Assembly: GCA_934457235.1 (NCBI GenBank)
Contig: CAKSHT010000098.1
Location: 1-8,199 of the forward strand
Reading direction: 5' to 3'
Source of the DNA: an uncultured Oscillospiraceae bacterium
GTDB taxonomy: Bacteria; Bacillota; Clostridia; Oscillospirales; Ruminococcaceae
Length of the DNA stretch: 8,199 bases
The translations under genes and the position numbers were made by a program. Positions 1 through 6,294 of the stretch are shown here, in pieces (positions within the stretch are counted from its first letter, which is position 1; the number at the start of each line of letters is the position of its first letter). The notes under the pieces were generated by a model. The model saw only the letters and a program-made list of their open reading frames with translations, was not told the origin of the DNA and searched no databases.

Positions 1-22
1 CTAAGGCAATACCGCACAAAGA
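1..22 (+). repeat. left terminal inverted repeat
   Basis: This end matches the reverse complement of 239-260 with three mismatches (positions 1, 4 and 10). The shared core is ACCGCACAAAGA. The repeat may extend left of the window. Confidence 0.6.
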
Positions 23-238
23 TTGTGCGTGTATTGCGCAGTCAGTTTTGCCAATATTACGCTTCGCTTATTGGCAAAACTCGATTTTTCGTCAGATTGT
101 ACAATGAGGAGTTGTTGACGGAAGCGATAGCGTTTTCAAGTCAACAACTAGCGACGCAAGGCTAACGCCTTGCTAGGACGAATTGGGCAAGATGACGGAA
201 AAGATGCAAGCAAGACACGTGCAAAATCCAATAAATGG

Positions 239-260
239 TCTTTGTGCGGTGTTGCCCTAA
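239..260 (-). repeat. right terminal inverted repeat
   Basis: Read on the minus strand it begins TTAGGGCAACACCGCACAAA, mirroring positions 1-22. It ends seven bases before a TATAAT hexamer at 267-272, so the element abuts the leader of the efflux gene. Confidence 0.6.
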
Positions 261-272
261 ATAAAGTATAAT
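242..272 (+). promoter_or_regulatory. possible promoter at element edge
   Basis: A perfect -10 hexamer TATAAT lies at 267-272. The best -35 candidate is TTGTGC at 242-247, inside the right inverted repeat, but the spacer is 19 bases and the match is weak. A start about seven bases past the -10 would fall inside the first arm of the 276-318 hairpin. The call is therefore doubtful. Confidence 0.25.
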
Positions 273-275
273 ATC

Positions 276-325
276 GTGTGGCAGTTGCGTAAATCCAGAT
301 AGGGCGCATCTGCCGCACTTTTTTT
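276..325 (+). terminator. terminator-like hairpin before the MATE gene
   Basis: Arms 276-289 and 305-318 form a 14-position stem with one G-U wobble (279/315) and one T-T mismatch (285/309), around a 15-base loop, and are followed by seven Ts (319-325). This is the classic intrinsic terminator layout on the plus strand. Only two bases separate the T-tract from the Shine-Dalgarno of the efflux gene. It may end transcription arriving from upstream, or act as an attenuator in the efflux-gene leader. No recognisable riboswitch aptamer lies upstream in the window. Confidence 0.6.
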
Positions 326-337
326 ATGGGAGGAAAC

Positions 338-1717
338 ATGGAAAAGAACAAAATGGCGACAGCCCCGGTCGGACGTCTTATGCTGGGCATGGGAATTCCG
401 ATGATACTTTCGATGATGCTACAGGCGGTATATAACATCGTAGACAGCGCTTTCGTGGCAAATATGCCGGTGGGCGGGGAGCAGGCGCTTAATGCGCTGA
501 CGCTCGCGTTTCCGGTGCAGATGCTGATGGTCGCGGTATCCATTGGCACCGGTGTAGGAATGAACGCGCTCATGTCCCGCAGCCTTGGGCAGGGCGACCG
601 GGAGATGGCGAGCCGCGCCGTCGGAAATACGCTGTTCCTGTCGGCGGTCATTTTTCTGGTGTTTCTGCTGTTCGGTATATTTGGCGCAGGGATATATGTT
701 CACTCGCAGAGCAGCAATCCGGAGATATCTAAGATGGCGGAGGAATACATCAGAATATGCTGCACGCTCAGCTTCGGAATGATATTCTTCTCGGTGTTTG
801 AAAAGACCCTCCAGGCTTCCGGGCGGTCGCTGTTTTCGACGATAGCGCAGATAGCCGGAGCAGTCACTAATATTATCCTTGACCCGGTGCTGATCTACGG
901 CTGGCTGGGGCTTCCGGAAATGGGCGTTGTGGGAGCGGCTCTTGCGACGGTCATCGGACAGGTGGTATCCTGTGTGCTGGCGCTCGTGTTCCATCTGAGA
1001 ATGATAAAGGAGATAGACAACGGCTGGCGTTTTATGAAGCCGTCCGCCAGCGTTATCGGAAAGATATACTCCATCGGACTTCCTGCGGTCATTGCGCAGG
1101 CGCTGATGTCCGTCATGACCTACGGACTTAACATAATCCTGGTGAAGATAAGCGAGAACGCGGTCACGGCTTACGGGCTTTACTACAAGATACAGCAGTT
1201 CATTTTGTTCGCGGCGTTCGGGCTGAGGGACGCAATAACTCCGGTGGTTTCGTTCAATTACGGCATGGGCAGCCGCTCCCGCGTAAGGCAGGGCATAAAA
1301 TACGGAATGCTATACACTCTGGGAATAATGGCGTTCGGCGTTATACTCATGGAGATACTGGCAGAACCGTTCCCGGCGCTTTTCGGACTTTCCGGGGAAA
1401 CGCAGCAGCTGTGCACAGGGGCTATGCGGATCGTTTCGCTGAGCTTCATATTCGCCGGTGCGAACGTCGCGTTCCAGGGAATATTCCAGGCGCTGGAGTC
1501 CGGATTTCAGTCACTGGTGATATCGGTGTGCAGGCAGATTGTTTTCGTACTTCCGGTGGCGTGGGAATTTTCGCAGGTAGTGATAAACCATGGCGCGGAT
1601 ATGATGTGGCTTGTGTGGCTGACGTTCCTTATAGCCGAGGGCGTTTCGGCAGGTATTGCGGTTATCTTCATGCGCGGAATAAGGAAAAAACGCGTGGATA
1701 CGCTGGGCGAAGTGTAA
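338..1717 (+). CDS. MATE family multidrug efflux transporter
   Basis: This encodes an integral membrane antiporter of the MATE family (MepA/DinF/NorM-like), which exports organic cations or drugs in exchange for Na+ or H+. The start is ATG 338, which has GGGAGG at 328-333 in front. An in-frame ATG at 326 would leave that site inside the gene, so it is rejected. The 459-residue product has the usual family length and about twelve hydrophobic segments in two similar halves. Family-typical stretches include YNIVDSAFVA near residue 35, TNIILDPVLIYG near the end of the first half, and a VSFNYGMG turn followed by basic residues in the second half. The C-terminus is basic and cytoplasmic (RGIRKKR). 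It ends seven bases before the next promoter, with no visible terminator of its own, so read-through into the next gene is possible. Family assignment is firm; the substrate cannot be told from sequence. Confidence 0.93.
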   Translation: MEKNKMATAPVGRLMLGMGIPMILSMMLQAVYNIVDSAFVANMPVGGEQALNALTLAFPVQMLMVAVSIGTGVGMNALMSRSLGQGDREMASRAVGNTLFLSAVIFLVFLLFGIFGAGIYVHSQSSNPEISKMAEEYIRICCTLSFGMIFFSVFEKTLQASGRSLFSTIAQIAGAVTNIILDPVLIYGWLGLPEMGVVGAALATVIGQVVSCVLALVFHLRMIKEIDNGWRFMKPSASVIGKIYSIGLPAVIAQALMSVMTYGLNIILVKISENAVTAYGLYYKIQQFILFAAFGLRDAITPVVSFNYGMGSRSRVRQGIKYGMLYTLGIMAFGVILMEILAEPFPALFGLSGETQQLCTGAMRIVSLSFIFAGANVAFQGIFQALESGFQSLVISVCRQIVFVLPVAWEFSQVVINHGADMMWLVWLTFLIAEGVSAGIAVIFMRGIRKKRVDTLGEV

Positions 1718-1723
1718 ATAGTA

Positions 1724-1752
1724 TTGACAAATGAAATCAGATGGTGTATAAT
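1724..1752 (+). promoter_or_regulatory. consensus sigma-A promoter
   Basis: TTGACA (1724-1729), a 17-base spacer and TATAAT (1747-1752) give perfect hexamers at ideal spacing. The predicted start is near 1759, about 25 bases before the coding start of the secreted protein, which suggests a short leader and strong constitutive transcription. Confidence 0.88.
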
Positions 1753-1784
1753 GATGGCAACATTCATTGTATGGAGGTCTGGTA

Positions 1785-2852
1785 ATGAAGATAAAAAACA
1801 TACTTGCAGGAATTATGGCGGCGGCTTTGCTGGCGGTAACTCCGACGGCGGCTTTCGCGGAGGATACGGCGGCTGCGGTGTCCGGATTTGAAACAAAGTC
1901 GCCGGACGTTTTCATCAGCACTGACTACAAACCGGGATATACGTCGGTGGTGTTTGTTGTTCCGGAGGACAAATTCAGCATTTTCAGCGGCGAGGACGAC
2001 GCGCTGCTTCATATGGCGGTGTGGTTCTGCGATTTTTCGGAGGAGCGCGATGAGGACGTTGAGCTTCCGATGGCGGCTTATCATATCACATTTAATCTCG
2101 TTGATCCGGCGGGTGGTGAGGATAACCTTTTCGTTTACACATTTGTAGAGGATACCGGAGAGCAGTTTGCAGAGATGGTCGAGGAGTTTGTGACCGAGGA
2201 CGGCGGGTACGCTGTGGCGGTGTGCTTCAATGACGCCGACCCCTACGCCGAGGATATTGCGAGTGAAGCCAGGAACGCCGGACAGCTGAGAATATTCTAC
2301 TCTATCCAGAACAAGAAGGGTAAGTATATTGACGGAAGCTGGGAGGACTACACCGTAAAAATGCTGAAACCGGATATCTCAGTGCTGACATTCGGCAGGA
2401 TATCCGCAAAGCGCTGCACCGGCGAGGAGATAAAGCCCAACATTGTGGTAAAGGACGGCGGCAGGAAGCTTGTAAAGGACAGGGATTACACCGTTGACTA
2501 CCGTTATAACTACAATCCGGGCACGGCCGATGTTTTCGTGACCGGAATAGGGAACTACACCGGAACAAAGCGTCTTACGTTCAAAATAGTCCTGGGAAAG
2601 GTTAAGCTTTCCGCGACCAGCGCCAAAAATCGCGCGAAGCTCACCTGGACAGAGTCTACAGGTGCTGACGGATATCAGATATACTACTCTGAGAACGGCG
2701 CGAAATACCGCAGGCTCACCACCGTAAGGAAGCTCTCCTGCGCCGCGAAGTATTCCGTAGGCTCAACGGTGAAATTCAAGGTCCGTCCGTATTTCAAGTC
2801 AGATGGCGTTACATATTACGGCGCGTGGTCGAATGTTGTTACGGTAAAATGA
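1785..2852 (+). CDS. secreted protein with Ig-like and Fn3 domains, function unknown
   Basis: A 355-residue exported protein of unknown function. ATG 1785 is chosen because GGAGG at 1773-1777 sits seven bases upstream; an in-frame TTG at 1767 would place that site inside the gene. Residues 1-25 form a Sec signal peptide: KIK, a hydrophobic core, and cleavage predicted after AFA. Residues about 30-200 are rich in Asp/Glu and aromatics, and I do not recognise them. Residues about 203-268 resemble the small Ig-like module common in Clostridia surface proteins, with the hallmark sequences KPNIVVKDG, DYTVDY and GIGNYTGT. Residues about 272-355 look like a fibronectin type III domain (KLTWTESTGADGYQIYY and a closing AWSNVVTVK). 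No LPXTG, choline-binding or SLH anchor is visible, so it is probably released or held by non-covalent contacts. It has its own consensus promoter and strong terminator and appears monocistronic. Confidence 0.85.
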   Translation: MKIKNILAGIMAAALLAVTPTAAFAEDTAAAVSGFETKSPDVFISTDYKPGYTSVVFVVPEDKFSIFSGEDDALLHMAVWFCDFSEERDEDVELPMAAYHITFNLVDPAGGEDNLFVYTFVEDTGEQFAEMVEEFVTEDGGYAVAVCFNDADPYAEDIASEARNAGQLRIFYSIQNKKGKYIDGSWEDYTVKMLKPDISVLTFGRISAKRCTGEEIKPNIVVKDGGRKLVKDRDYTVDYRYNYNPGTADVFVTGIGNYTGTKRLTFKIVLGKVKLSATSAKNRAKLTWTESTGADGYQIYYSENGAKYRRLTTVRKLSCAAKYSVGSTVKFKVRPYFKSDGVTYYGAWSNVVTVK

Positions 2853-2854
2853 CA

Positions 2855-2899
2855 TATCCCCCCATTCTCTCGGAGAACGGGGGGATAATTGTTTGTTTG
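2855..2899. terminator. intrinsic terminator between convergent genes
   Basis: Arms 2855-2869 and 2873-2887 pair over 15 positions with one A-C mismatch (2864/2878), including six consecutive C-G pairs, around a TCG loop. The T-rich run after it on the plus strand (2889-2899) is interrupted by Gs. It lies three bases after the secreted-protein stop and 17 bases beyond the ATPase stop on the other strand, so it can serve both directions. The plus-strand tail is the better one. Confidence 0.82.
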
Positions 2900-2904
2900 C
2901 GGAG

Positions 2905-4818
2905 TTACTTTATTCTCATGGAACGCATAGCGTTCAGTATAGCTATTATGGCTACGCCGACATCGCCGAATATCGCTACCCACATGCTGGTTATTCCGAC
3001 TGCGGTCAGCAGCATGATAAGTACCTTTACGCCTATTGCGAAGATTATGTTCTGCATTACGATGGCGTGGGTCTTTTTCGAGATACGTACGGCGGTGGGC
3101 AGGCTCTCGATGTTATCGTTCATCAGCACGATGTCCGCAGCTTCTATGGCGGCGTCGCTTCCCATTGCTCCCATTGCTATGCCGACGTCAGCGCGGGCGA
3201 GCGCAGGGGCGTCGTTCATTCCGTCGCCGACGAATACAAGAGTGGTGTTCTCCGGCTTTGCCTTGTAGAGCGCCTCGACCTGGGATACCTTTCCGTCCGG
3301 CAGAAGCTCGGCGTGGAATTCGTCGATACCCGCCTGCTTTGCTACGGCTTCCGCGGCTGCACGGCGGTCGCCGGTCAGCATGACGGTCTTTGCATTGCAG
3401 TGCTTTTTAAGCGCGGCAAGTGCTGAGGGAGTTCCGGGCTTTATCTCGTCGGATATCACGATATATCCGGCGTACTTGCCGTCGATCGCGCAATGTACTA
3501 CGGTTCCCGGAGTTTCCACGGTCGGCGTGGGGATATTCTCGCGCTCCATCAGACGATGGTTTCCGACAAGGGCAGTGGAGTTGTTCACGGTCGCCTTTAC
3601 GCCATAGCCGGCGATCTCCTCGGCGTCTGCGGCGGTAGTCGTAATTCCGCGCTTCTTGCCCTCGGCGATTATCGACTGCGCTATGGGGTGTGTGGAATAG
3701 GTCTCGGCTGCGGCGCATATGCCAAGCAGCTCGTTCTCGGACATTCCATCGGGAACTACCTCGGTTACTGCAAAGCTGCCCTTTGTAAGCGTACCGGTCT
3801 TGTCGAAAACGAAGGTCTGTGCCTTTGCAAGCTCCTCCATGAAGTTCGCGCCCTTTATCATTATGCCGTATCTGGAGGCGCCGCCGATGCCGCCGAAATA
3901 AGAGAGCGGCACGGAGATCACCAGCGCGCAGGGGCAGGAAACTACAAGGAACGACAGCGCACGGTATACCCATCCGTCCTCGCCGATCCAGCCGCTGAGG
4001 TCAGTGAACCCGTTCATGGCGGACTGTATAAGTCCCGGAATTATCGCCAGGGCGATGGCTGCAAAAACAACGATAGGAGTGTAAATTCTTGCGAACTTCG
4101 TGATGAAGTTCTCGGTCTTTGCCTTGTTCTCGGTGGAGTTCTCCACAAGTTCGAGAATTCTTGCGACTGTAGAGTCGGAATAGGGGCGGGACACCTTGAC
4201 TTTCAGCAGGCCATTTGTGTTGATACAGCCGCTGATCACTTCATCGCCCTCGGCAACGGCGCGCAGCGCGCTTTCGCCGGTGAGCGCTGCGGTGTTAAGC
4301 TCGGAAGAGCCGGAAATTACGGTGCCGTCCAGCGGTACGCGCTCGCCGGGGCGTACTACTATAGTTTCGCCTGCGGCAACGTCGCCGGGGTCTACCTCGG
4401 ATACAACGCCGTCACGCTCTACATTCGCGAACTCCGGGTTGATGTCCACCATCTCTGCGATGGAGCGGCGGGACTTGCCGACCGCAACGCCCTGGAACAG
4501 TTCTCCTATCTGGTACAGTATCATTACCGCGCCGCCCTCGGCGTACTCGCCGATAACCATTGCGCCGATGGAGGCAATGGACATCAGAAAGTTCTCATCA
4601 AACACCTGACCGTGCGCGATATTTCGTATCGCTTTCCAGAGAATATCCCAGCCGATGATGAGGTAAGCGGCTGCGAATATCGTCAGATGAATGATACCCA
4701 TGACGCTGAACCGTCCGGCGCTGTCGAAGTCGATCATGTGCTCAAGGACGAATCCTGTCAGCCATACGACTGCCGCGATGATTATGCGCAGCAGCATTTT
4801 TTTCTGTTTCTTACTCAT
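2905..4818 (-). CDS. cadA: Zn/Cd/Pb-exporting P1B-2 ATPase lacking N-terminal HMA
   Basis: A membrane pump that uses ATP to expel Zn2+, Cd2+ or Pb2+. It has 637 residues, and all core motifs are present: actuator TGES (180-183), the transmembrane metal site SCPC (294-297), phosphorylation loop DKTGTLT with Asp339, the P1B-specific HP pair (His377-Pro378), and hinge GDGMNDAP (531-538). The specificity signature is of the Zn/Cd/Pb class: a Lys in the seventh membrane helix (Lys598, in the segment starting NIIF) and an Asp-x-Gly in the eighth (Asp619). The YN and MxxSS signatures of copper pumps are absent. Unlike typical CadA/ZntA, it starts directly with the first membrane helices and has no N-terminal CxxC metal-binding domain; that domain is encoded as a separate gene 27 bases upstream. 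ATG 4818 follows GAGAGG on the minus strand with 8 bases between. It is the last gene of the operon. Confidence 0.94.
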   Translation of the reverse strand: MSKKQKKMLLRIIIAAVVWLTGFVLEHMIDFDSAGRFSVMGIIHLTIFAAAYLIIGWDILWKAIRNIAHGQVFDENFLMSIASIGAMVIGEYAEGGAVMILYQIGELFQGVAVGKSRRSIAEMVDINPEFANVERDGVVSEVDPGDVAAGETIVVRPGERVPLDGTVISGSSELNTAALTGESALRAVAEGDEVISGCINTNGLLKVKVSRPYSDSTVARILELVENSTENKAKTENFITKFARIYTPIVVFAAIALAIIPGLIQSAMNGFTDLSGWIGEDGWVYRALSFLVVSCPCALVISVPLSYFGGIGGASRYGIMIKGANFMEELAKAQTFVFDKTGTLTKGSFAVTEVVPDGMSENELLGICAAAETYSTHPIAQSIIAEGKKRGITTTAADAEEIAGYGVKATVNNSTALVGNHRLMERENIPTPTVETPGTVVHCAIDGKYAGYIVISDEIKPGTPSALAALKKHCNAKTVMLTGDRRAAAEAVAKQAGIDEFHAELLPDGKVSQVEALYKAKPENTTLVFVGDGMNDAPALARADVGIAMGAMGSDAAIEAADIVLMNDNIESLPTAVRISKKTHAIVMQNIIFAIGVKVLIMLLTAVGITSMWVAIFGDVGVAIIAILNAMRSMRIK

Positions 4819-4845
4819 AGCCGTTACCTCTCAGAGTTGATGAAA

Positions 4846-5064
4846 TTAGATCTTGATGGTGCAGTCCGGTTCAACGTCCCTGCAGCACTTTACGGCTGCC
4901 TTGAGGATCTCGTCGAACTGATCGTCGGGAGCTTCCAGCGTGAACTTCTGCTGGAGGAAGTTCACGGACGCGTTTGTAACGCCGGGGAGCTTCTTTACAG
5001 CCTCCTCCATCTTAGCGGCGCAGTGTGCACAGTCCAGGTCGATGAGCTTGAATGTCTTTTTCAT
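4846..5064 (-). CDS. free-standing HMA metal-binding protein
   Basis: A 72-residue cytosolic protein of the heavy-metal-associated (ferredoxin-like fold) family. The metal loop is LDCAHCA, with Cys12 and Cys15, and an Asp directly before the first Cys, as in the HMA domains of ZntA-type zinc/cadmium pumps rather than the usual MTCxxC of copper chaperones. PGVTNASVNF is the typical second-strand region. Three further cysteines lie near the C-terminus (Cys60, Cys61, Cys68), which is unusual and may bind extra metal. The gene ends 27 bases before the ATPase gene, which lacks this domain, so it probably delivers metal to the pump or regulates it in trans. The start ATG 5064 has AAAGGA nine bases upstream. 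A copper-chaperone (CopZ) role is possible but less likely given the Asp-Cys motif and neighbours. Confidence 0.87.
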   Translation of the reverse strand: MKKTFKLIDLDCAHCAAKMEEAVKKLPGVTNASVNFLQQKFTLEAPDDQFDEILKAAVKCCRDVEPDCTIKI

Positions 5065-5083
5065 GGTAGTTTTTCCTTTCGGT

Positions 5084-5710
5084 TCAGATATTATCAGAGT
5101 TGTTCTCTGTTTCAGACTTGGTTATAACGGCGTAGCAGCAAGGAATAAGCCCGTGTATCAGCTTTGTGCGTACCCTGCCCAGTCCGCAGCCCTCCAGCAT
5201 CTTCTTGTACTCGGAGGGGGAGTACTCTGCTTCCGGATCGAATCCCATTTTCTTGCAGATCCCTATGAACAGTCCACCCTTGTTCTTTGATGTGAACGTC
5301 GGGAGAAGCAGCCTGCCGCCGGGCTTCAGCACGCGGTACATTTCCTTCACAGCTCCCTGCGGATTTGTCAGCAGGTGCAGTACGTTTCCGGCGATAACCA
5401 CGTCGTATGTGCCGTCCGGGTCCTGAAGGTCGAATATATTGCGCTCGGCAAAGGCGATGTTATCCACGCCCAGGGCGCGCGCCTTTCGCTGCGCGGTTTT
5501 CAGCATGTTCCTTGAGAGGTCGGTGCAGACGACGCTTTCCGCGTTCTTTGCAGCGGCGAACGAAAGCTCACCGGTGCCCGCCGCGCAGTCCAGTACCTTT
5601 GCGCCGGATGGCGTCAGCCGCATTGTGGTGTCCGCCATCTCTTTATATACGCTTCCGTTGAAGCATTCCGCCAGGTCGTAGACCCCGGCAATCTTATCCC
5701 AGAAATCCAT
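5084..5710 (-). CDS. class I SAM-dependent methyltransferase (UbiE-like)
   Basis: A 208-residue cytosolic methyltransferase with a Rossmann-like core. Motif I is VLDCAAGTGELS (residues 39-50), the SAM-binding acidic residue after strand 2 is probably Asp64 (VCTDLS), and the post-core strand is LKPGGRLLLPTF (128-139). The N-terminus (FWDKIAGVYDLAE) is typical of small UbiE/Methyltransf_11 proteins. Four cysteines lie in or near the core, plus a Cys-Cys pair at 191-192. It lacks the length and general layout of the ArsM arsenite methyltransferases, so that role should not be assumed. ATG 5710 is preferred because AGGAGG precedes it by four bases; an in-frame ATG at 5731 lies upstream of that site. 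It sits 28 bases after the repressor stop and 19 bases before the HMA gene, so it is surely co-transcribed. The substrate is unknown. Confidence 0.85.
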   Translation of the reverse strand: MDFWDKIAGVYDLAECFNGSVYKEMADTTMRLTPSGAKVLDCAAGTGELSFAAAKNAESVVCTDLSRNMLKTAQRKARALGVDNIAFAERNIFDLQDPDGTYDVVIAGNVLHLLTNPQGAVKEMYRVLKPGGRLLLPTFTSKNKGGLFIGICKKMGFDPEAEYSPSEYKKMLEGCGLGRVRTKLIHGLIPCCYAVITKSETENNSDNI

Positions 5711-5738
5711 AAAACCTCCTGTAATCAACATCCGTTTG

Positions 5739-6119
5739 TCATGCTTCCGCTGTGTTGGAAGCTGGCTCGGATATATGCTCCAGCCCCTGGCGGAGTATCG
5801 TGTTCACGTGGTCGTCCGCGAGGCTGTAGAATACTGTCTTTCCATCGCGGCGGCAGCTCACAAGCTTGCTGCTGCGGAGTATCTTGAGCTGGTGCGACAC
5901 CGCGGAGGAGGTCATTCCGACAAGCTTTGACATATCGCATACGCAAAGCTCTCCGTGGCTCAGCGCCGTCAGTATCTTTATACGTGTGGAGTCGCCGAAT
6001 ACCTTGAAAAGCTCGGAAAGGTCTATCAGCTGATCCTCGTCGGGCATCGTGCTGTTTATCCTGTCCACCGTATCAGCGTGGACGCACATGAAATCGCAGT
6101 GCGGGGCATCGTTATCCAT
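5739..6119 (-). CDS. cadC: ArsR/SmtB-family metal-sensing repressor, CadC-like
   Basis: A 126-residue winged-helix repressor, DNA-binding without metal and released by it. The helix-turn-helix is seen at FGDSTRIKILTAL (41-53) and the recognition helix SSAVSHQLKILR (71-82), followed by a wing (CRRDGKTVFYSL). Both metal sites described for CadC/SmtB are present. The alpha3N thiolate site has N-terminal Cys8 and Cys12 plus the ELCVCD pair Cys59 and Cys61, matching CadC Cys7/11/58/60 in layout. The alpha5 site has Asp102, His104, His115 and Glu118, spaced D-x-H-x10-H-x2-E. This predicts sensing of Cd/Pb/Bi and Zn. ATG 6119 has AAAGGAGG eight bases upstream; an in-frame ATG at 6194 would lie upstream of the probable transcription start and is rejected. 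It is the first gene of the operon, with a candidate operator in its own leader. Confidence 0.93.
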   Translation of the reverse strand: MDNDAPHCDFMCVHADTVDRINSTMPDEDQLIDLSELFKVFGDSTRIKILTALSHGELCVCDMSKLVGMTSSAVSHQLKILRSSKLVSCRRDGKTVFYSLADDHVNTILRQGLEHISEPASNTAEA

Positions 6120-6148
6120 CGGGTGTGCCTCCTTTGTTATCTTATCAT

Positions 6149-6164
6149 TTGAACAAATGTTCAA
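6149..6164 (-). promoter_or_regulatory. CadC/SmtB-type operator palindrome
   Basis: TTGAACA-AA-TGTTCAA is a perfect 7-2-7 inverted repeat, the geometry and approximate sequence of known ArsR/SmtB operators. It lies about 6 to 21 bases downstream of the predicted minus-strand transcription start and ahead of the repressor ribosome binding site. Bound repressor would block initiation or early elongation. Confidence 0.82.
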
Positions 6165-6176
6165 TTGTTTGACTGT

Positions 6177-6205
6177 ATTATACACCAGTATCATTATTTT
6201 GTCAA
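6177..6205 (-). promoter_or_regulatory. consensus sigma-A promoter of the metal operon
   Basis: On the minus strand, TTGACA (6205-6200), a 17-base spacer and TATAAT (6182-6177) are all perfect. The predicted start is near 6170, giving a leader of about 50 bases that contains the palindrome and the Shine-Dalgarno. A fully consensus promoter with a downstream operator fits a gene set kept off by a repressor. Confidence 0.88.
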
Positions 6206-6231
6206 GGGGTTATCGCAAATATTCTGAATTT

Positions 6232-6259
6232 TTTTCATAGCCGTGCATATTAGTATATA
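6232..6259 (+). promoter_or_regulatory. weak candidate promoter of the carboxypeptidase gene
   Basis: TTTTCA (6232-6237), 16 bases, then TATATA (6254-6259), each four of six to consensus. It would start transcription near 6266, just ahead of the GGAGG at 6280-6284. An alternative is TTGTCA (6199-6204), overlapping the -35 of the divergent operon. Neither is strong. Confidence 0.3.
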
Positions 6260-6294
6260 GGTAGTCCGGAGTTTTCAACGGAGGGGGAATAATT

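Larger units (their letters stand above)
1..260. mobile_element. MITE-like non-autonomous element
   Basis: A non-coding stretch bounded by near-matching inverted ends (1-22 against 239-260, 19 of 22 positions). It holds at least four internal hairpins: 6-19/23-37 (14 bp with one bulge, so the left end also folds on itself), 45-56/69-80 (12 bp, perfect), 110-119/140-149 (10 bp, perfect) and 156-162/167-173 (7 bp, loop TAAC). There is also a 10-bp palindrome at 96-105. No open frame in it resembles a protein. Short length, terminal inverted repeats and dense palindromes are typical of MITEs mobilised in trans by a transposase elsewhere. The left boundary coincides with the window edge, so a target-site duplication cannot be tested. 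It could instead be a structured intergenic repeat of another kind. Confidence 0.6.

Noticed and set aside
148..651. A minus-strand open frame overlapping the inverted-repeat element and the start of the MATE gene
   Set aside because: It spans the boundary of the element and a real gene, is low in family-like features and lacks a ribosome binding site.
1767..1784. TTG start 18 bases upstream of the secreted protein start
   Set aside because: It would place the only good Shine-Dalgarno inside the gene and lengthen the signal peptide N-terminus without benefit.
3493..5127. A 544-codon open frame on the plus strand opposite the ATPase, HMA and methyltransferase genes
   Set aside because: It is antisense to genes with clear motifs, its product has no recognisable domain, and it arises from GC-rich codon bias on the other strand.
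5084..5710. ArsM-type arsenite methyltransferase
   Set aside because: The protein is much shorter and does not show the ArsM arrangement of conserved cysteines. The neighbours point to Cd/Zn/Pb rather than arsenic, with no ArsB, Acr3 or ArsC in view.
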